Assembly: GCA_018417955.1 (NCBI GenBank)
Contig: JACTVC010000018.1
Coordinates: 868,001 to 932,000 of the forward strand
Reading direction: 5' to 3'
Source of the DNA: Laccaria trichodermophora
Taxonomy: Eukaryota; Basidiomycota; Agaricomycetes; Agaricales; Hydnangiaceae
Length of the DNA stretch: 64,000 nucleotides
Under the pieces are notes generated by a model, which worked only from the letters and a program-made list of their open reading frames with translations, was not told the DNA's origin and did not search any database. The position numbers and the translations under genes were made by a program. Of this stretch, positions 33,596 through 46,109 are shown in pieces. Within the stretch, counting starts at the first letter, position 1; the number at the start of each line of letters is the position of its first letter.

Positions 33596-34630
33596 CCCTT
33601 TCTCCTCATCTCAAGATGTCTGTTGGCTCATGTGTTTCACTTTACCTGTAATGTATTTGTAGTCAGTTACTTGTAGCTGTTCCAGTGAGTGCCATGCTGT
33701 GCACAGGTCTAAAGCTTCTACATAATCAGTTGAATAGAATACAGTTATAATTGTCTTCGTGTTAATACACTAAAATTTGATATTGTTTGACTTGTGACTG
33801 AGAGTAAGATCAATACTGAATGAAAATACAGTAGCTACCTGTCATAAGACCCGCCTAACCTGCCAAACCCACGAAAACCCGTACCCTTACCCGCAGAAAC
33901 CCCTACCCGTGGTTGAGGGTATGGGTTTTCATGGGTAGGGGTACGGGTATGGCTGAAAGTACCCGGGGGTTACCCGTGACAATGCCTACCAAGAACAGGT
34001 GAAACGAATGAAAACTCACAGCTCAGTGAAATGCTCCTCTGGGCATAAAATTTTGACATACAGCCAGAACAACAAAACACGGTCTTTCGAAAATAGAGAT
34101 GATGATTCGTTCGTACTGAGCGTTTTTTTTAAGCCCAAGAACAGGTGAAACGAATGAAAACTCACTGCTAAGTAAAATTCTCCCCCTGGGCATAGAAAAT
34201 TAACATACAGCCAGAACGACAAAACAGGGTCTTTCGCAAATGGAGATGGAGATTTGTTCGTACTATGCGTTTTTTTTAAGCCCAAGAACAGGTGAAACGG
34301 ATGAAAACTCACTGCTAAGTGAAATTCTCCCCCTGGGCATAAAAGTCTGACATACAGCCAGAACGACAAAACGCGGTCTTTCGCAAATGGAGATGGAGAT
34401 TCTCTCGTACTGAGCATTTCTTTTAAGCCCAAGAACAGGTGAAACGGATGAAAACTCACTGCTCAATGAAATGCTTCCTTGGGAATAAAACTTTAATATA
34501 CAGCCAAAACGACAAAACGCGGTCTTTCGCAAATGGAGGTGGCGATTCCCTCATACTGGATGATTTTTTTAAGCCCAACAACAGGCGAAACGGATGAAAA
34601 CTCACTTCGAAACAATGGTGATATAGTATT

Positions 34631-34705
34631 TTCCCACCTTCGAGGACCAAAATCCGGTCCATTCGGTGTCCGAATGGACCGGATTTTGGTCCTCGAAGGT
34701 GGGAA
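34631..34705. repeat. Perfect 36-bp hairpin with 3-bp loop
   Basis: The arm at 34631-34666 (starting TTCCCACCTTCGAGGACC) is exactly complementary to 34670-34705; the loop is TGT. It lies just past the end of the 147-bp repeats, inside hAT-4. Confidence 0.9.
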
Positions 34706-35203
34706 ACATGACATCATCTCTCTTGTGATGCTTACCAGTGGCAGCGGTCACAACAATTGTTGAAGTTTGTAGATAGGGTCAATTCCTTGGTTCCTAACAA
34801 TTGTTGAAGATTGTTGAAGATCCCTCAATTGTGGGATTGAGGGAAAGCTGAGAATCTGGAAGATTATGGGGGATTTTCCAAGATTATTCAGTCTCAATTT
34901 TGCTTGTGTACCAAACATACAGACCTACAAAATGCAAGATTGCCAAAGATCTCAGGTTGTAAATAGAACCAAAGCCTAACTGTAATTGAAAGATTGTTGA
35001 AGATTCTGCAAGATTGTTGAAGATTGTTCGCAAAATTTGGCTTTCTTCCTTCACAAGTTTCTGTAATGGAACAATCTTTGACAATCTTCAACAATCTTTG
35101 GCTATCTTTGACAATCTTTGACAATTGCCAGCTTTATTTCATGAAAAGTATGTAGGTAGAAAAAAAAAGCGAGTTTTGTCCACAGACGGCCGTCAAACAA
35201 ATA

Positions 35204-35999
35204 CGACCGCGTTGAGTCACATGTCCGCTGGTATGCCGCAACCCTTGAGCTTGAGCGCTGAGCTGTTACATGCAGAACTGCTTTTTGCCAGCCACTTCAA
35301 TGTGCAAAAACTGACTGACCCCAGAGGAAGAATTCAAATCCTTTTTCTCGCGTTGACTAATAATGAAGGTATGTTCCACTTGACTCCAAATTCTGCCAAA
35401 GTTTTGCACCACTTGATATTTTTGTAAAATCACCTCAAGCCGGCCAAAAGTCCTCCCATTTATAACACTGCATTGGTACACTGATAGTACATGCTCCGCT
35501 TGGTCGTCATAATAAGTACCCTAGATGCAGGATCACCTGTATTGCAGTGCCATTTCATTCGACGGATCTGCGGATCTGGGTACTAGAATAGAACATCACA
35601 TCCACATTACATGACCTGCTGAGTTACTATAGAGACATGAAGATTACAATCAGACGCACTATACCGTCTATACGTAGACGTCCTGTTCTAGTAAACGAAT
35701 GTACAACTGTACTATGAGGGCATGTGTTTAATAAAAATTTGATGGGCTCCGAATAATTTTATTCTAAAATTTCCACGCCATATTCTGAGTTCGCAAGTGC
35801 TGTGGTGCATATATATATAACTTAGTAAATATTCGCTTCATTCCCTGTTGCATCTAAACATCACACAGCAGGGCGGTTGCACGGCGGTCATCAGAGGCTA
35901 TGACTACACCATATATGGACTTTCCCTTCCTCGTTTCCGTGGACAACATATAAATTGCGCACTAAAGTATTTGCCAGCTCATAACCAGCTCCTTGACAA
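35204..35999. promoter_or_regulatory. Flank of hAT-4 and upstream region of the carboxylesterase gene
   Basis: No gene is recognised in 35204-35500. A TATA-like stretch (GCATATATATATAACTTAG, about 35808-35826) lies about 180 bp before the esterase start codon at 36000 and could belong to its promoter; this is inferred from position only. Confidence 0.4.
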
Positions 36000-38506
36000 A
36001 TGCGCTTCGCCGCGACTTCGTTCTTACCAGTGACTTTCGGTTTCTTGGGTTCCTTCGCTCGAATTTCTGTGGCCGCGCAGGGTCCAATCGTTTCTTTGAG
36101 GCAAGGATCGTTTCAAGGAAATGCAACGGGTGAGATAGTTAAATTCTTGGGAATGCCATTTGCCGCTCCGCCGTGAGTGATTTTTTGTTTGCTTCTGACG
36201 CGTCATCGGGTCGCAAAGCATCGGCAATTTGCGGTTCGCCCCTCCTCAACCACCACTTTCATCTCAAAGTGTCCAACAAGCAACTTCGTTTGGAGCGGCT
36301 TGCTTCCAGCAATCACCAGGGACGGCGCAAATTCTGAACGTCAGCGTATCGACCATCCTTCCGCACCCAGCTGTGGTCTCTGAAGACTGTGAGCTTTCCC
36401 TCTCTTCATAGCTTTTCCGCTCTATCGTTTATGACATATTTAGGTCTCTTCATCAACGTAGTAAAGCCAGCACAAATTCCCGCAGGAACGAAACTCCCTG
36501 TTGTGTTTGTACGTCGTCTTATTAACGATATTGACTCCAACTAAACCGTTCATTAGTGGATTTACGGTGGCAAGTGGGATTGTATCGATGACGCACATAA
36601 GTTCACCATTTTCCAGGTGGTTTTCAGACTGGTGACAGCGCTGCAAACCCAGGAGATACGGTTGTGGCTAGGTCAATTGCACTGGGCGAGCCAGTAATCT
36701 ATGTGTCAGCGAACTATCGCCTCAATGGTTCGTCAAGTTCATTACTGGGAACAATATTCATCAGTTCACCTTTGACCTATAAAAGTCTTCGGGTTTTTGC
36801 AGGGAAAGGAAGCCAAGGCTGCAGGTCTTGGAAATATTGGCCTCCGAGACCGTAAGTGTACTGAAGGTGAGAGGAAATAAGCAAAACTTAATTACTATTC
36901 CATCTAGAACGGTTCGCTCTTCATTGGGTTCAAAAGAACATTGCTGCATTTGGAGGAGATCCAGAAAAAGTGACAATGTGTGTCGTTGAAGCTTCCTTGA
37001 AATCCAACCCCTTTCTGATTCTTGATCTAGCTGGGGAGAGAGCGCAGGGGCCATTTCGGTGTCCTTTCAAATGCTTGCTAACGACGGAAATACAAATGGG
37101 CTTTTTCGGGGGGCGTTTATGGTATGAGATTTCACAGCTACACAAGTAATTTGATAACCGGGCCCTCAGGAATCCGGATCTCCATTCCAGCTTAGGAATA
37201 TCACGACGAATCAGCAGTTCTTTGACCAACTCGTCACGGATGTCGGATGCACGGGATCTAGCGACTTGATTGGCTGTCTGCGGACTGTACCATTTGACAA
37301 ACTGGGGGCAGCTGTCAATCAGTCTCCCAGCCTATGGTCATTCACCAGTTTGACACTAATCTGGGGACCTACTATTGATGGGAATGTTATAAAACGTGCC
37401 CCTCAAGAGTCGCTTCTGAAAGGTTTGTACGCGAAGGTGACTAATTCCAAATTTTCGAATGAGGGATACAATTTGTTAATCTAAAAGTCAGGTCCCCTTT
37501 GTTACCGGCGATTGTGACGATGAGGGAACGTAAGCTTTCGCTTCAATTCAATCTATATTATATCCTTTGTTGACATGAGTCTTCTAGAACCTTCTCATTC
37601 GGCAATAAAAATATCACGTATTTGGATTTTCATTTCTCCATCTGGCCGTCTATAACATTGAAACAGGACCAACGATGAATATCTAAGCTACATAAAATCC
37701 AAGTAAGACTATTGTTCTCGTCGCGATATCGCCATTTAAAATTTTGACGCAGTTATCTTCCTGGCATTTCTGATGATCAGTTGGCCCTCGTTGCGGATGC
37801 ATATCCTGAAAACCCAACTCAGGTACATATGTCTACTAAAATATGCCCACGAGGATCTGATTTCTGTTATACTCAACGCTTCACAGGGGTCTCCCTTCGG
37901 AACCGGCACAGCAAATGCGCTGACGTTCGTGTCTAATCATGCGGGTCAGGATCTTATTAACGAAGCTTCGTAGTCCTCAATTCAAACGAATCTCTGCGAT
38001 ACAAAGCGATTTGTTTTTCCAGGCTCCTCGAAGATTCTTTTTGAAATTAGCATCGAAGACACAATCCGCCTTTGCATTTTGTGCGTATCACATTTGATAT
38101 TTTCTATAATATGCTACTTAACACAATTCAATTTCTAGCATATAAACGTGGAAAGGCGACCCCGTACCTGGGAGCCTATCATTCATCTGATATTCCCGAG
38201 TTTTATGGAAGTGGCGCAAGCCCCGATTATATAGGCACGGATGCCCTTGGTAAAGAGTCTTCGAGCTCTCAGTCCTCCGCTACTCATCATTCCTCAGTTA
38301 ACTTCGCCAACGCGCTCAACCCAAATACCCACAATCCAAAAAGTTTGCTATCTTCGGTCAATTGGGATCTATGGGGATCGTCAATCGACGCCCCCCCTCT
38401 GCTCACTTTCTTCGATCCTGCACCTTCAGTCAATATCACCTTTGACAATTTTAGAGTAGATCAGATGAATCTACTGACCGAAGTGACTCTGAAGCTCTTT
38501 GGTTGA
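36000..38506 (+). CDS. Secreted type-B carboxylesterase / lipase
   Basis: The ATG at 36000 starts a hydrophobic signal peptide (MRFAATSFLPVTFGFLGSF, then ARISVAAQ). The gene has about a dozen short introns and encodes roughly 540 residues, the usual size. Family blocks read in order: GQGSFQG-like RQGSFQGNATGEIVKFLGMP, FAAPPIGNLRFAPPQPP, SEDCLFINVVKP, the oxyanion motif IYGGGFQTGDSA, VSANYRLN, GLGNIGLRDQRFALHWVQKN, and the nucleophile elbow FGGDPEKVTIWGESAGA formed across an intron near 36975-37031. The acidic residue is in DCDDEGTTFS (about 37510) and the catalytic His is likely in LGAYHSSDIPEFYGSG (about 38170). The stop is at 38504-38506. Such enzymes hydrolyse esters outside the cell. One intron, near 36560, uses a GC donor. 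The frame is intact. Confidence 0.88.
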
Positions 38507-40351
38507 ACCAAATACCTACCTTCACTCTCGAACGGAATGGAGGATCCATTCTGAGGGTAGCACCAGTATTGTTGCTTTTTTAGACTACTTTTTAGCTTAC
38601 GGCGGACAATTTAATATCCGAGCCGTAGTCCCAGCCATAAATTCTCAGCCTTTGTTGGCAGTTTCATAACGGAATGGGGGGAGGGCAATACGACACCATA
38701 AGTAAGTGCTTGCGTATGGCCCGGGAGGCAAATTAGCGGAGGGGCATGTGGAATAATGTTGTCGTTCCCCAAGGGGAGGGCGGTACGGTCTCAGCGCTAG
38801 ATACACTCTATAGAATTGCACAGCATCAACTCCCTACCCCAATACGCCGACGATGAAAAGTGAACGAAGGGAATCAACTAGAGGTCGCTCAAAAGTTCTC
38901 CGAGTTGTCCGAAAGGTTTTTTCTGTACTCGGCCTCCATGAGAATAGTCGATCTAAAGGGTAGGCAAATATTTCGTTTCTAATCATTTCGTTTTTGGCCG
39001 ACGCATCTTCATTATGGAACATTCAGTACTAAGTGAATCAAAAGCTCCAAGAGTCGCCCTCCATTTCTAGAGCGTCTTAGACCTTTTAACAGTTTTATTA
39101 TGAATGATGGCGTTCTGTCGCTTCCACTTTCTACTGGTCCTAGATAACTGTCGGCACTACATAGAAAAGGACGATTTTCACATTGCTGACGAAAGCAACG
39201 AACCATTCGAAACATTTCCGTGAAAGTGTATACAAAAATTGAATTCCCAAGCCATAGATCTCAAAGACACAACATTTATTCCCTCAATTTGTAGTTCAAT
39301 TTCATTTGGCGGTCTACCCGAGTGCATGTCAAGGACTCCCCGGTAAACTAAATTTATTTTAGCACCGAGGACACCGAGAAGGCCTACTTGAGGCAGTAGC
39401 TGCGGTGTGTTATGGCAGTCCTTCGAAATAACGGTAGAAAAAAAAATTCACTTCACTCTGTAAATCCCGACACAGGTTTGGCGCCCATGTTGTATGGTAG
39501 TTATGCGTCGCCCGAATTGAGCGAGGACCACCGCCGGTGTTGATGGTAGAGACGACAGCCACACAAGAGTCAATAGCTACATACAATGCCGGCAGCAGCC
39601 GTGACACGAGTCCAATTGTCCGATCTTCCCCAAACCTACCTCTAAAAAGTCGACACGGAGGACGCTAACGCCAATTCTGCCATCCGAGAGCTTTTATCAA
39701 TTATCTTGCGCGAAATCTATCTCTCGCTGTCTGGGTTTAGGATCGATCATGACACTGACAGCCTGCGTGTCTTTGAGATTGCAGAAGTGGGACATTTTTC
39801 GTGTCTTCCCTGGGCATCATGTGCCTTCTGTCTTCCATATTTTCAGCGATACGCATTCAGGCTTTTCTTGATTCTAGCCCTTACAGAAAAAGAGTTCGGA
39901 ATGTCTTCGACCGGTGCTGAGCACTGCCACGTTTGGACGTCACCGAGCTGTAGTCTCTACCTGGACTCTCCGGTCCGCTGCTTGGCTTGATTATGCGCGC
40001 TCTTAGCGGTGATCGAGGTATGCGCCCGACTTCCCTAGAACAATATGACGATTTTCGCGGCTCCTAGCGAGAGCACCTTGCTTATCCTTCTGGCCAACCA
40101 GGTATGTTTGAAGACTTCAGTTGAGATGGTAACGGCCATAGGTCAAAGTCAATTAATGTGCTCAGCCACCTCCATTGAGCACTCCGAACTGCGATCCGTT
40201 GCATAGTTGACCGGAGAGACACGTTTCATCGATCTGGCACTTCTCTTTCTATGATATAGAGGACGAACAGAATGATATTTATACGTGACTGAAGGTCTGT
40301 TATTCTCATAAAAATCGTCCTTGCTCTCCACAACTCATCTGCAGCATCTCT
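38507..40351. other. Intergenic, no gene recognised
   Basis: Only short overlapping open frames (60-95 codons) are present, without intron-consistent extensions or family motifs. The last 200 bp are the upstream region of the DUF6593-like gene. Confidence 0.5.
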
Positions 40352-41045
40352 ATGTTCACCAACAATCCATATGCTCAGGCTGGTTGGTATAACCCACAGA
40401 ACCCCCACTCGATCAACAGCCAGCCCTGGAATACCAATGCGCCCCATCCACCGACTTTCGGGGCACTCCCGTCTCAAAGCGGTTCGACGCCAACCAAGTT
40501 GACGTTCGAATTTCCCGACGTTTTTAACTGTTCCGTCACTGGTCCAGGCGGGAAGACCTACCTCAGTATTGTGTCGAACAATACATCCACATTAATTTCC
40601 AAGCCGAACGGAGAGCTCGTCGGCAGGATAGAATGGCAGGCCCAGCCATGGATTGAGATCGCGAATGTTGTTGGGCGACAGCTCGTCTCGACATGGCTTC
40701 CACTTTCATCTGACCACAGGTGAGTACACTGTCGCGACCATTTGCCAGTTTGACCAATGCGGTGAGCAGCTACCGAACCATGATTGTCGGGGGGCGCGCT
40801 TATGCCTGGGTCCCTCGGAGCGGATCAATCGTCGTATGTGCTACTTCCCTGATCACGATGGCATGTTTTTTAAGTTTTTCTAGTTGTGCAATGCAGGCCC
40901 CAACCCTCCAGAAGAGTTTGCCAGAATCGCAAGGACCTCTAGAAACATCGTATTGGAGATTACAAGTGGAGCGATCCATGCGGGACTTTTCGAGGTTGGG
41001 GTTGTTGCGACAGTTTTATTACAATCCGGTAGAAGTTTAGCATAA
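40352..41045 (+). CDS. DUF6593-like basidiomycete protein
   Basis: Three exons: 40352-40719, 40770-40833 and 40884-41045, total 594 bp giving 197 residues; both introns are 50 bp with GT-AG ends and keep the frame. A Pro/Asn/Gln-rich N-terminus (MFTNNPYAQAGWYNPQN) precedes a compact domain: LTFEFPDVFNCSVTGPGGKT, YLSIVSNNTSTLISKPNG, RIEWQAQPWIEIANVVGRQL, YRTMIVGGRAYAWVPRSGSI, ARTSRNIVLEITSGAIHAGL, ending VVATVLLQSGRSLA. This pattern is familiar from Agaricomycete proteins of unknown function grouped as DUF6593; the name is from memory and should be checked. There is no signal peptide or membrane segment. Confidence 0.78.
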
Positions 41046-41329
41046 GTGCATAGCGTATCAAGTCACGAACCCATTTGACTTTTTCTATCCACTGACATCT
41101 GTCGTATTTTCCTTCCGTTCTTCTCTTATTTCAGCCTTAGTTTGTGGGCACTACTTAATTTTTGCGATACGTACATATTACTCTTGTATTACTCGTTGCC
41201 TTACGTTGATCGTTGAATTTAGGCTTTGACATATTTTTAGACTGAGGCTTTGCTTTGAAGCGGAGTTTGTAAGCGTTGACAAATCAATTCTCACTTCACC
41301 CTCTCTTCACAACGAAAGACCATTCGAGA

Positions 41330-41860
41330 ATGAACACATCCACCCATCCCCTACTTTCGGTTTCAATGGCATCGCAAACGGATGGCTCTCGAACACTCAC
41401 GATCACCAGCGATCTCATAGGCGAACACGACGCGGACGACCAGCCACAAGTGGTGGGAACTCTAAAGTTGCGGGGGGCACATACCAAGAAGACGCAGAGA
41501 AAAGCTACAGTAGCTTGGGGCGAGGAGGTGGTGGATAACGAGGGATGCGGGAGGAAGAAGTCTAAGAGTACGCCTTCTATTCATCTCACACCGGAATCGA
41601 TTTGTTTAATAGCGGTATCTGTAGTTTGCTGTATTTACCACAAGCCGCGAAGATTCGACGAGTCTTCAGACGAATCTGACTCCGACAGTGATGTGTCAGA
41701 TTCGGGACATGCTGGGCATGGTCACGATCGTCGAGGCCCCTCTGCCATCGGTGCTGCGTTCCGTTCAGCTTCGGGCTCAACCGCTGAAGCTGCGAACACT
41801 ATCAAAGACAGAGAATCCAACGCATACGAGTCGGCGCCTAGTAATCATAAACATTCGTAA
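41330..41860 (+). CDS. YPI1: Type 1 protein phosphatase inhibitor YPI1 (PPP1R11-like)
   Basis: Two exons, 41330-41567 and 41625-41860, encode 157 residues with one 57-bp intron. The conserved core is [20 protein letters not shown], then [19 protein letters not shown], and across the intron [20 protein letters not shown]. The TVAW segment corresponds to the RVxF-type PP1 docking site, and the GRKKSK-CC-Y-KPR block is the hallmark of YPI1/inhibitor-3. In yeast this protein binds the PP1 catalytic subunit Glc7 and Sds22 in the nucleus. The C-terminus is His/Ser/acid-rich and poorly conserved, as usual. The gene appears intact. Confidence 0.93.
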   Translation: MNTSTHPLLSVSMASQTDGSRTLTITSDLIGEHDADDQPQVVGTLKLRGAHTKKTQRKATVAWGEEVVDNEGCGRKKSKSTPSIHLTPESICLIAVSVVCCIYHKPRRFDESSDESDSDSDVSDSGHAGHGHDRRGPSAIGAAFRSASGSTAEAANTIKDRESNAYESAPSNHKHS

Positions 41861-43121
41861 TTCTTCATTCATCTCACCTTGGACTCCTTTCTCTGGATGG
41901 TTTTGACGACTGTATACCTTCAGATAGCTTCCCACAACTTCGTGCATCCATATTTCAGTGGATCATTTGACGATTCTGTGTAACACAGGCAATTCAGATT
42001 GGTGAATTTCGTCTCCATGCTCAGCAAGTCCTGACATCTCGTCGATAATATGCTGGCGGCTGGCTGTCACCCGAATTGTACATCTTTCTCTCGGCTCAAC
42101 CTACCACACAAGTCCCGGTGAAACCTAGTGGACATCTTACGGGCGCGACAACTCTGCGACGTCCCCAGGCTCCTAACCACTATTCTTATTCTTGAGCGGA
42201 CCTGTGTTTCTGGTTCAACTTCCAATTTAATGCAACATCAACTCCGTATATACCCTCTCCATCCAAGCTTTGTTCATCTTGTCATTTGTTATTCAATACC
42301 ACAGTGCTCGCATGAACTGGTGAGACTCTCATTGTTTTCACCTTGGGACGTAGACCCCGGCGTGCGACATTCCCCCTCGATCTGTAAGCCCAGCGTCCGA
42401 TGGCTCATGTTTGGTCGCAGGCAATAACAAGGTGCTGTCCCTCGAAGCCGGTCGCCGTTTCACGCATTGAATCCACTTTGTCGTTGTCTTCTCAGTGTAG
42501 ACGCAAGGTAAGAGTGCTTACTTGTGACAACAAAACTACCTCTTATCAACGTTCTGTCAGGCTTATCGTGTACAGCTTCTTCGGACCACATCGCTCATCT
42601 ATGCAAAAATGTCTTCGGGAGAGACGGTTAGGCAGTACAACGGCCACCACAAGGGTGATAATTGTCATTGTCGCAACAATTAAGTCGTTAACACCTCCCA
42701 GAGCAGCGGTACTACACGACCGAGCAAGTTAGCGGTTAATTAACTCTATCAATTGAGTATATATGGGGAAGGAGGCATTGAATCACCGCTTATCTCCCCT
42801 GAAGGCTGAGTGACTTGGGTGGTCAGCAGGACGAGCGCCAAGGGGTGTGGTAAGTATAGCGATGTATGGCGTTATAACACAAGGACGACTAGACTACATC
42901 AAGCACCTGGTTGGAGCTGTCTTAGGCTTTGTGAACCTTTCAGCGGTCTCTGGTTAATTTTGGGTGGCTGTTGTTGATTAGAAAGGATGGGGACGATCAA
43001 CGGATCGCGTGATTGCCACTGATTGTGACCACATGCTTGGAAATGCTTCGCCGGTTCCCATCCACCTTTAAAAATCTCAGGTCTCCTTCACATTCATCCA
43101 TACCCTCTCTGCGGACTTAAC
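41861..43121. other. Intergenic region upstream of MET3
   Basis: No gene is recognised. A TATA-like TATATATGG lies near 42758-42766, 360 bp before the MET3 start. No CACGTG sulfur-regulation site was seen in the last few hundred bases. Confidence 0.45.
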
Positions 43122-45284
<2,163 letters not shown>

Positions 45285-45715
45285 ATCTAGACATATCTCA
45301 TCCTCACGCGCACCGTTCAATGAAGAGATTCAATGACTCGTGCATATCTATTAGTCCGTTGACTCGACGGACTAAAAATATCATTTATTCGATGTATACC
45401 TCTTTTTTCTCTTCTCTGCGGGAGCGGGAGAGAGTGAAAATTGCAGAAGACCCCAGAAAAGAAAAGAAAAGAGAGGAACGTAGGAATGCATGGATCGGTG
45501 CAGGCCAAAAGGAAGGGAGGAATGGAGAGAAACGGCCCAGAAAAGAGAACGCAAAAGGGGCGGAAAGATCAAGGATGACAGGCCAAAGTGAGAGATATAG
45601 GTCAAAAGGGAGAGGGAAAGACGACGGGGAGGGAGACGGGGAATGATTAATGAGGCCTGAGGGAGAGTGGAGGAAGAATAGGCGAAAAAAAATAACAGCT
45701 TATCCAAGACTTATC
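45285..45715. other. Purine-rich intergenic stretch
   Basis: It is rich in AGGAAAG/GAGAGG on the plus strand, giving a 108-codon Lys/Arg/Glu open frame (45320-45646) that looks compositional. No real gene is seen. Confidence 0.55.
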
Positions 45716-45798
45716 TCTCTGTCTGGGAGTCGAACCCAGCTTTCGCGCGCATCAATGCGTATGACAAGCGCGTGTACTAACCGATATACTAACAAAGA
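45716..45798 (-). tRNA. tRNA-Asp(GTC) with a 12-nt intron
   Basis: Complete cloverleaf on the minus strand: acceptor TCTTTGT/ACAGAGA (one G-U), D arm GTAT..GTAC, anticodon stem CGCGC/GCGCG, loop TTGTCA, anticodon GTC with T at position 33, a 12-nt insert after position 37, and T arm CTGGG-TTCGACT-CCCAG. It is the best-formed member of the family and the most likely functional copy. Confidence 0.85.
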
Positions 45799-46109
45799 GG
45801 TTAATGTGAAAGAAGGAAGACAGTTCAGGAGGCAATGGAGAGATAGTTCGAAGAGGAAAGAGTGGAAGATAGCAAAACGATACACGGCGAAAAGTAGACA
45901 CGAAACGGCGGGGAAGAAGAGAAGTGCATACAAGTAGAAAGGAAACCGCACAACCGACCAAAGTAAAGGGAAGACAGGGGGTGCACGAAACGAAAACGCG
46001 TGAGAAAGAAAGGAAAAGAAAACGTACGTTGAGTCTTCCGCTCCCTCTCAAGCATCTCTTCCACATCCAGAGCAGTCTTCACGAACCTCTTCACCCCCTC
46101 TACCGACTT

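Larger units (their letters stand above)
32372..33988. mobile_element. hAT-3: non-autonomous derivative of the hAT-1 family
   Basis: The 8-bp TSD CCAAGAAC lies at 32364-32371 and 33989-33996. Ends TAGTGATTGTCACGGGT and the complement of TAGGCATTGTCACGGGT match hAT-1 almost exactly, including about 150 bp of subterminal repeats. The 1.6-kb interior has no transposase or SPT5-like gene but keeps a TATA-containing palindrome like that of hAT-1 and a long low-complexity tract. Confidence 0.9.
32066..34616. repeat. 147-bp tandem repeat (about six units), interrupted by hAT-3
   Basis: Units begin at AAGCCCAAGAACAGGTGAAA near 32213, 32360 (continued after hAT-3 at 34131 with its own start), 34278, 34425 and 34571, with spacings of 147, 147, 147 and 146 bp. 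Because 147 is a multiple of three, the minus strand stays open across units and would encode 49-residue repeats with FAKDRVLSFWLYV and FHLFLGLK. I recognise no family. The insertion of hAT-3 at 32372 separates two units from the rest. Confidence 0.75.
28242..35195. mobile_element. hAT-4: 7-kb non-autonomous hAT-like element with captured gene pieces
   Basis: The 8-bp TSD AACAAATA lies at 28234-28241 and 35196-35203. The ends share GGCCGTCTGTGGACAAAACT on the left (28248 on) and its complement at 35177-35192. Just inside both ends are many short AATCTTTGACAATCTTCAAC-type repeats (28300-28690 and 34770-35130, inverted relative to each other). No transposase was found. It contains a GH3-like pseudogene, a 147-bp tandem repeat, and three later insertions (copies B and C of the 6-bp-TSD family, and hAT-3). 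Confidence 0.8.

Noticed and set aside
33240..33600. CRISPR-like repeats
   Set aside because: Repeats are irregular in unit and spacing, lack unique spacers, and the genome is eukaryotic.
39706..39990. 94-codon plus-strand open frame between esterase and DUF6593-like gene
   Set aside because: No homology signal, no flanking exons, Cys/Leu/Ser-rich chance frame.
45320..45646. 108-codon Lys/Arg/Glu-rich open frame after MET3
   Set aside because: Purine-rich low complexity with no splice or family evidence.
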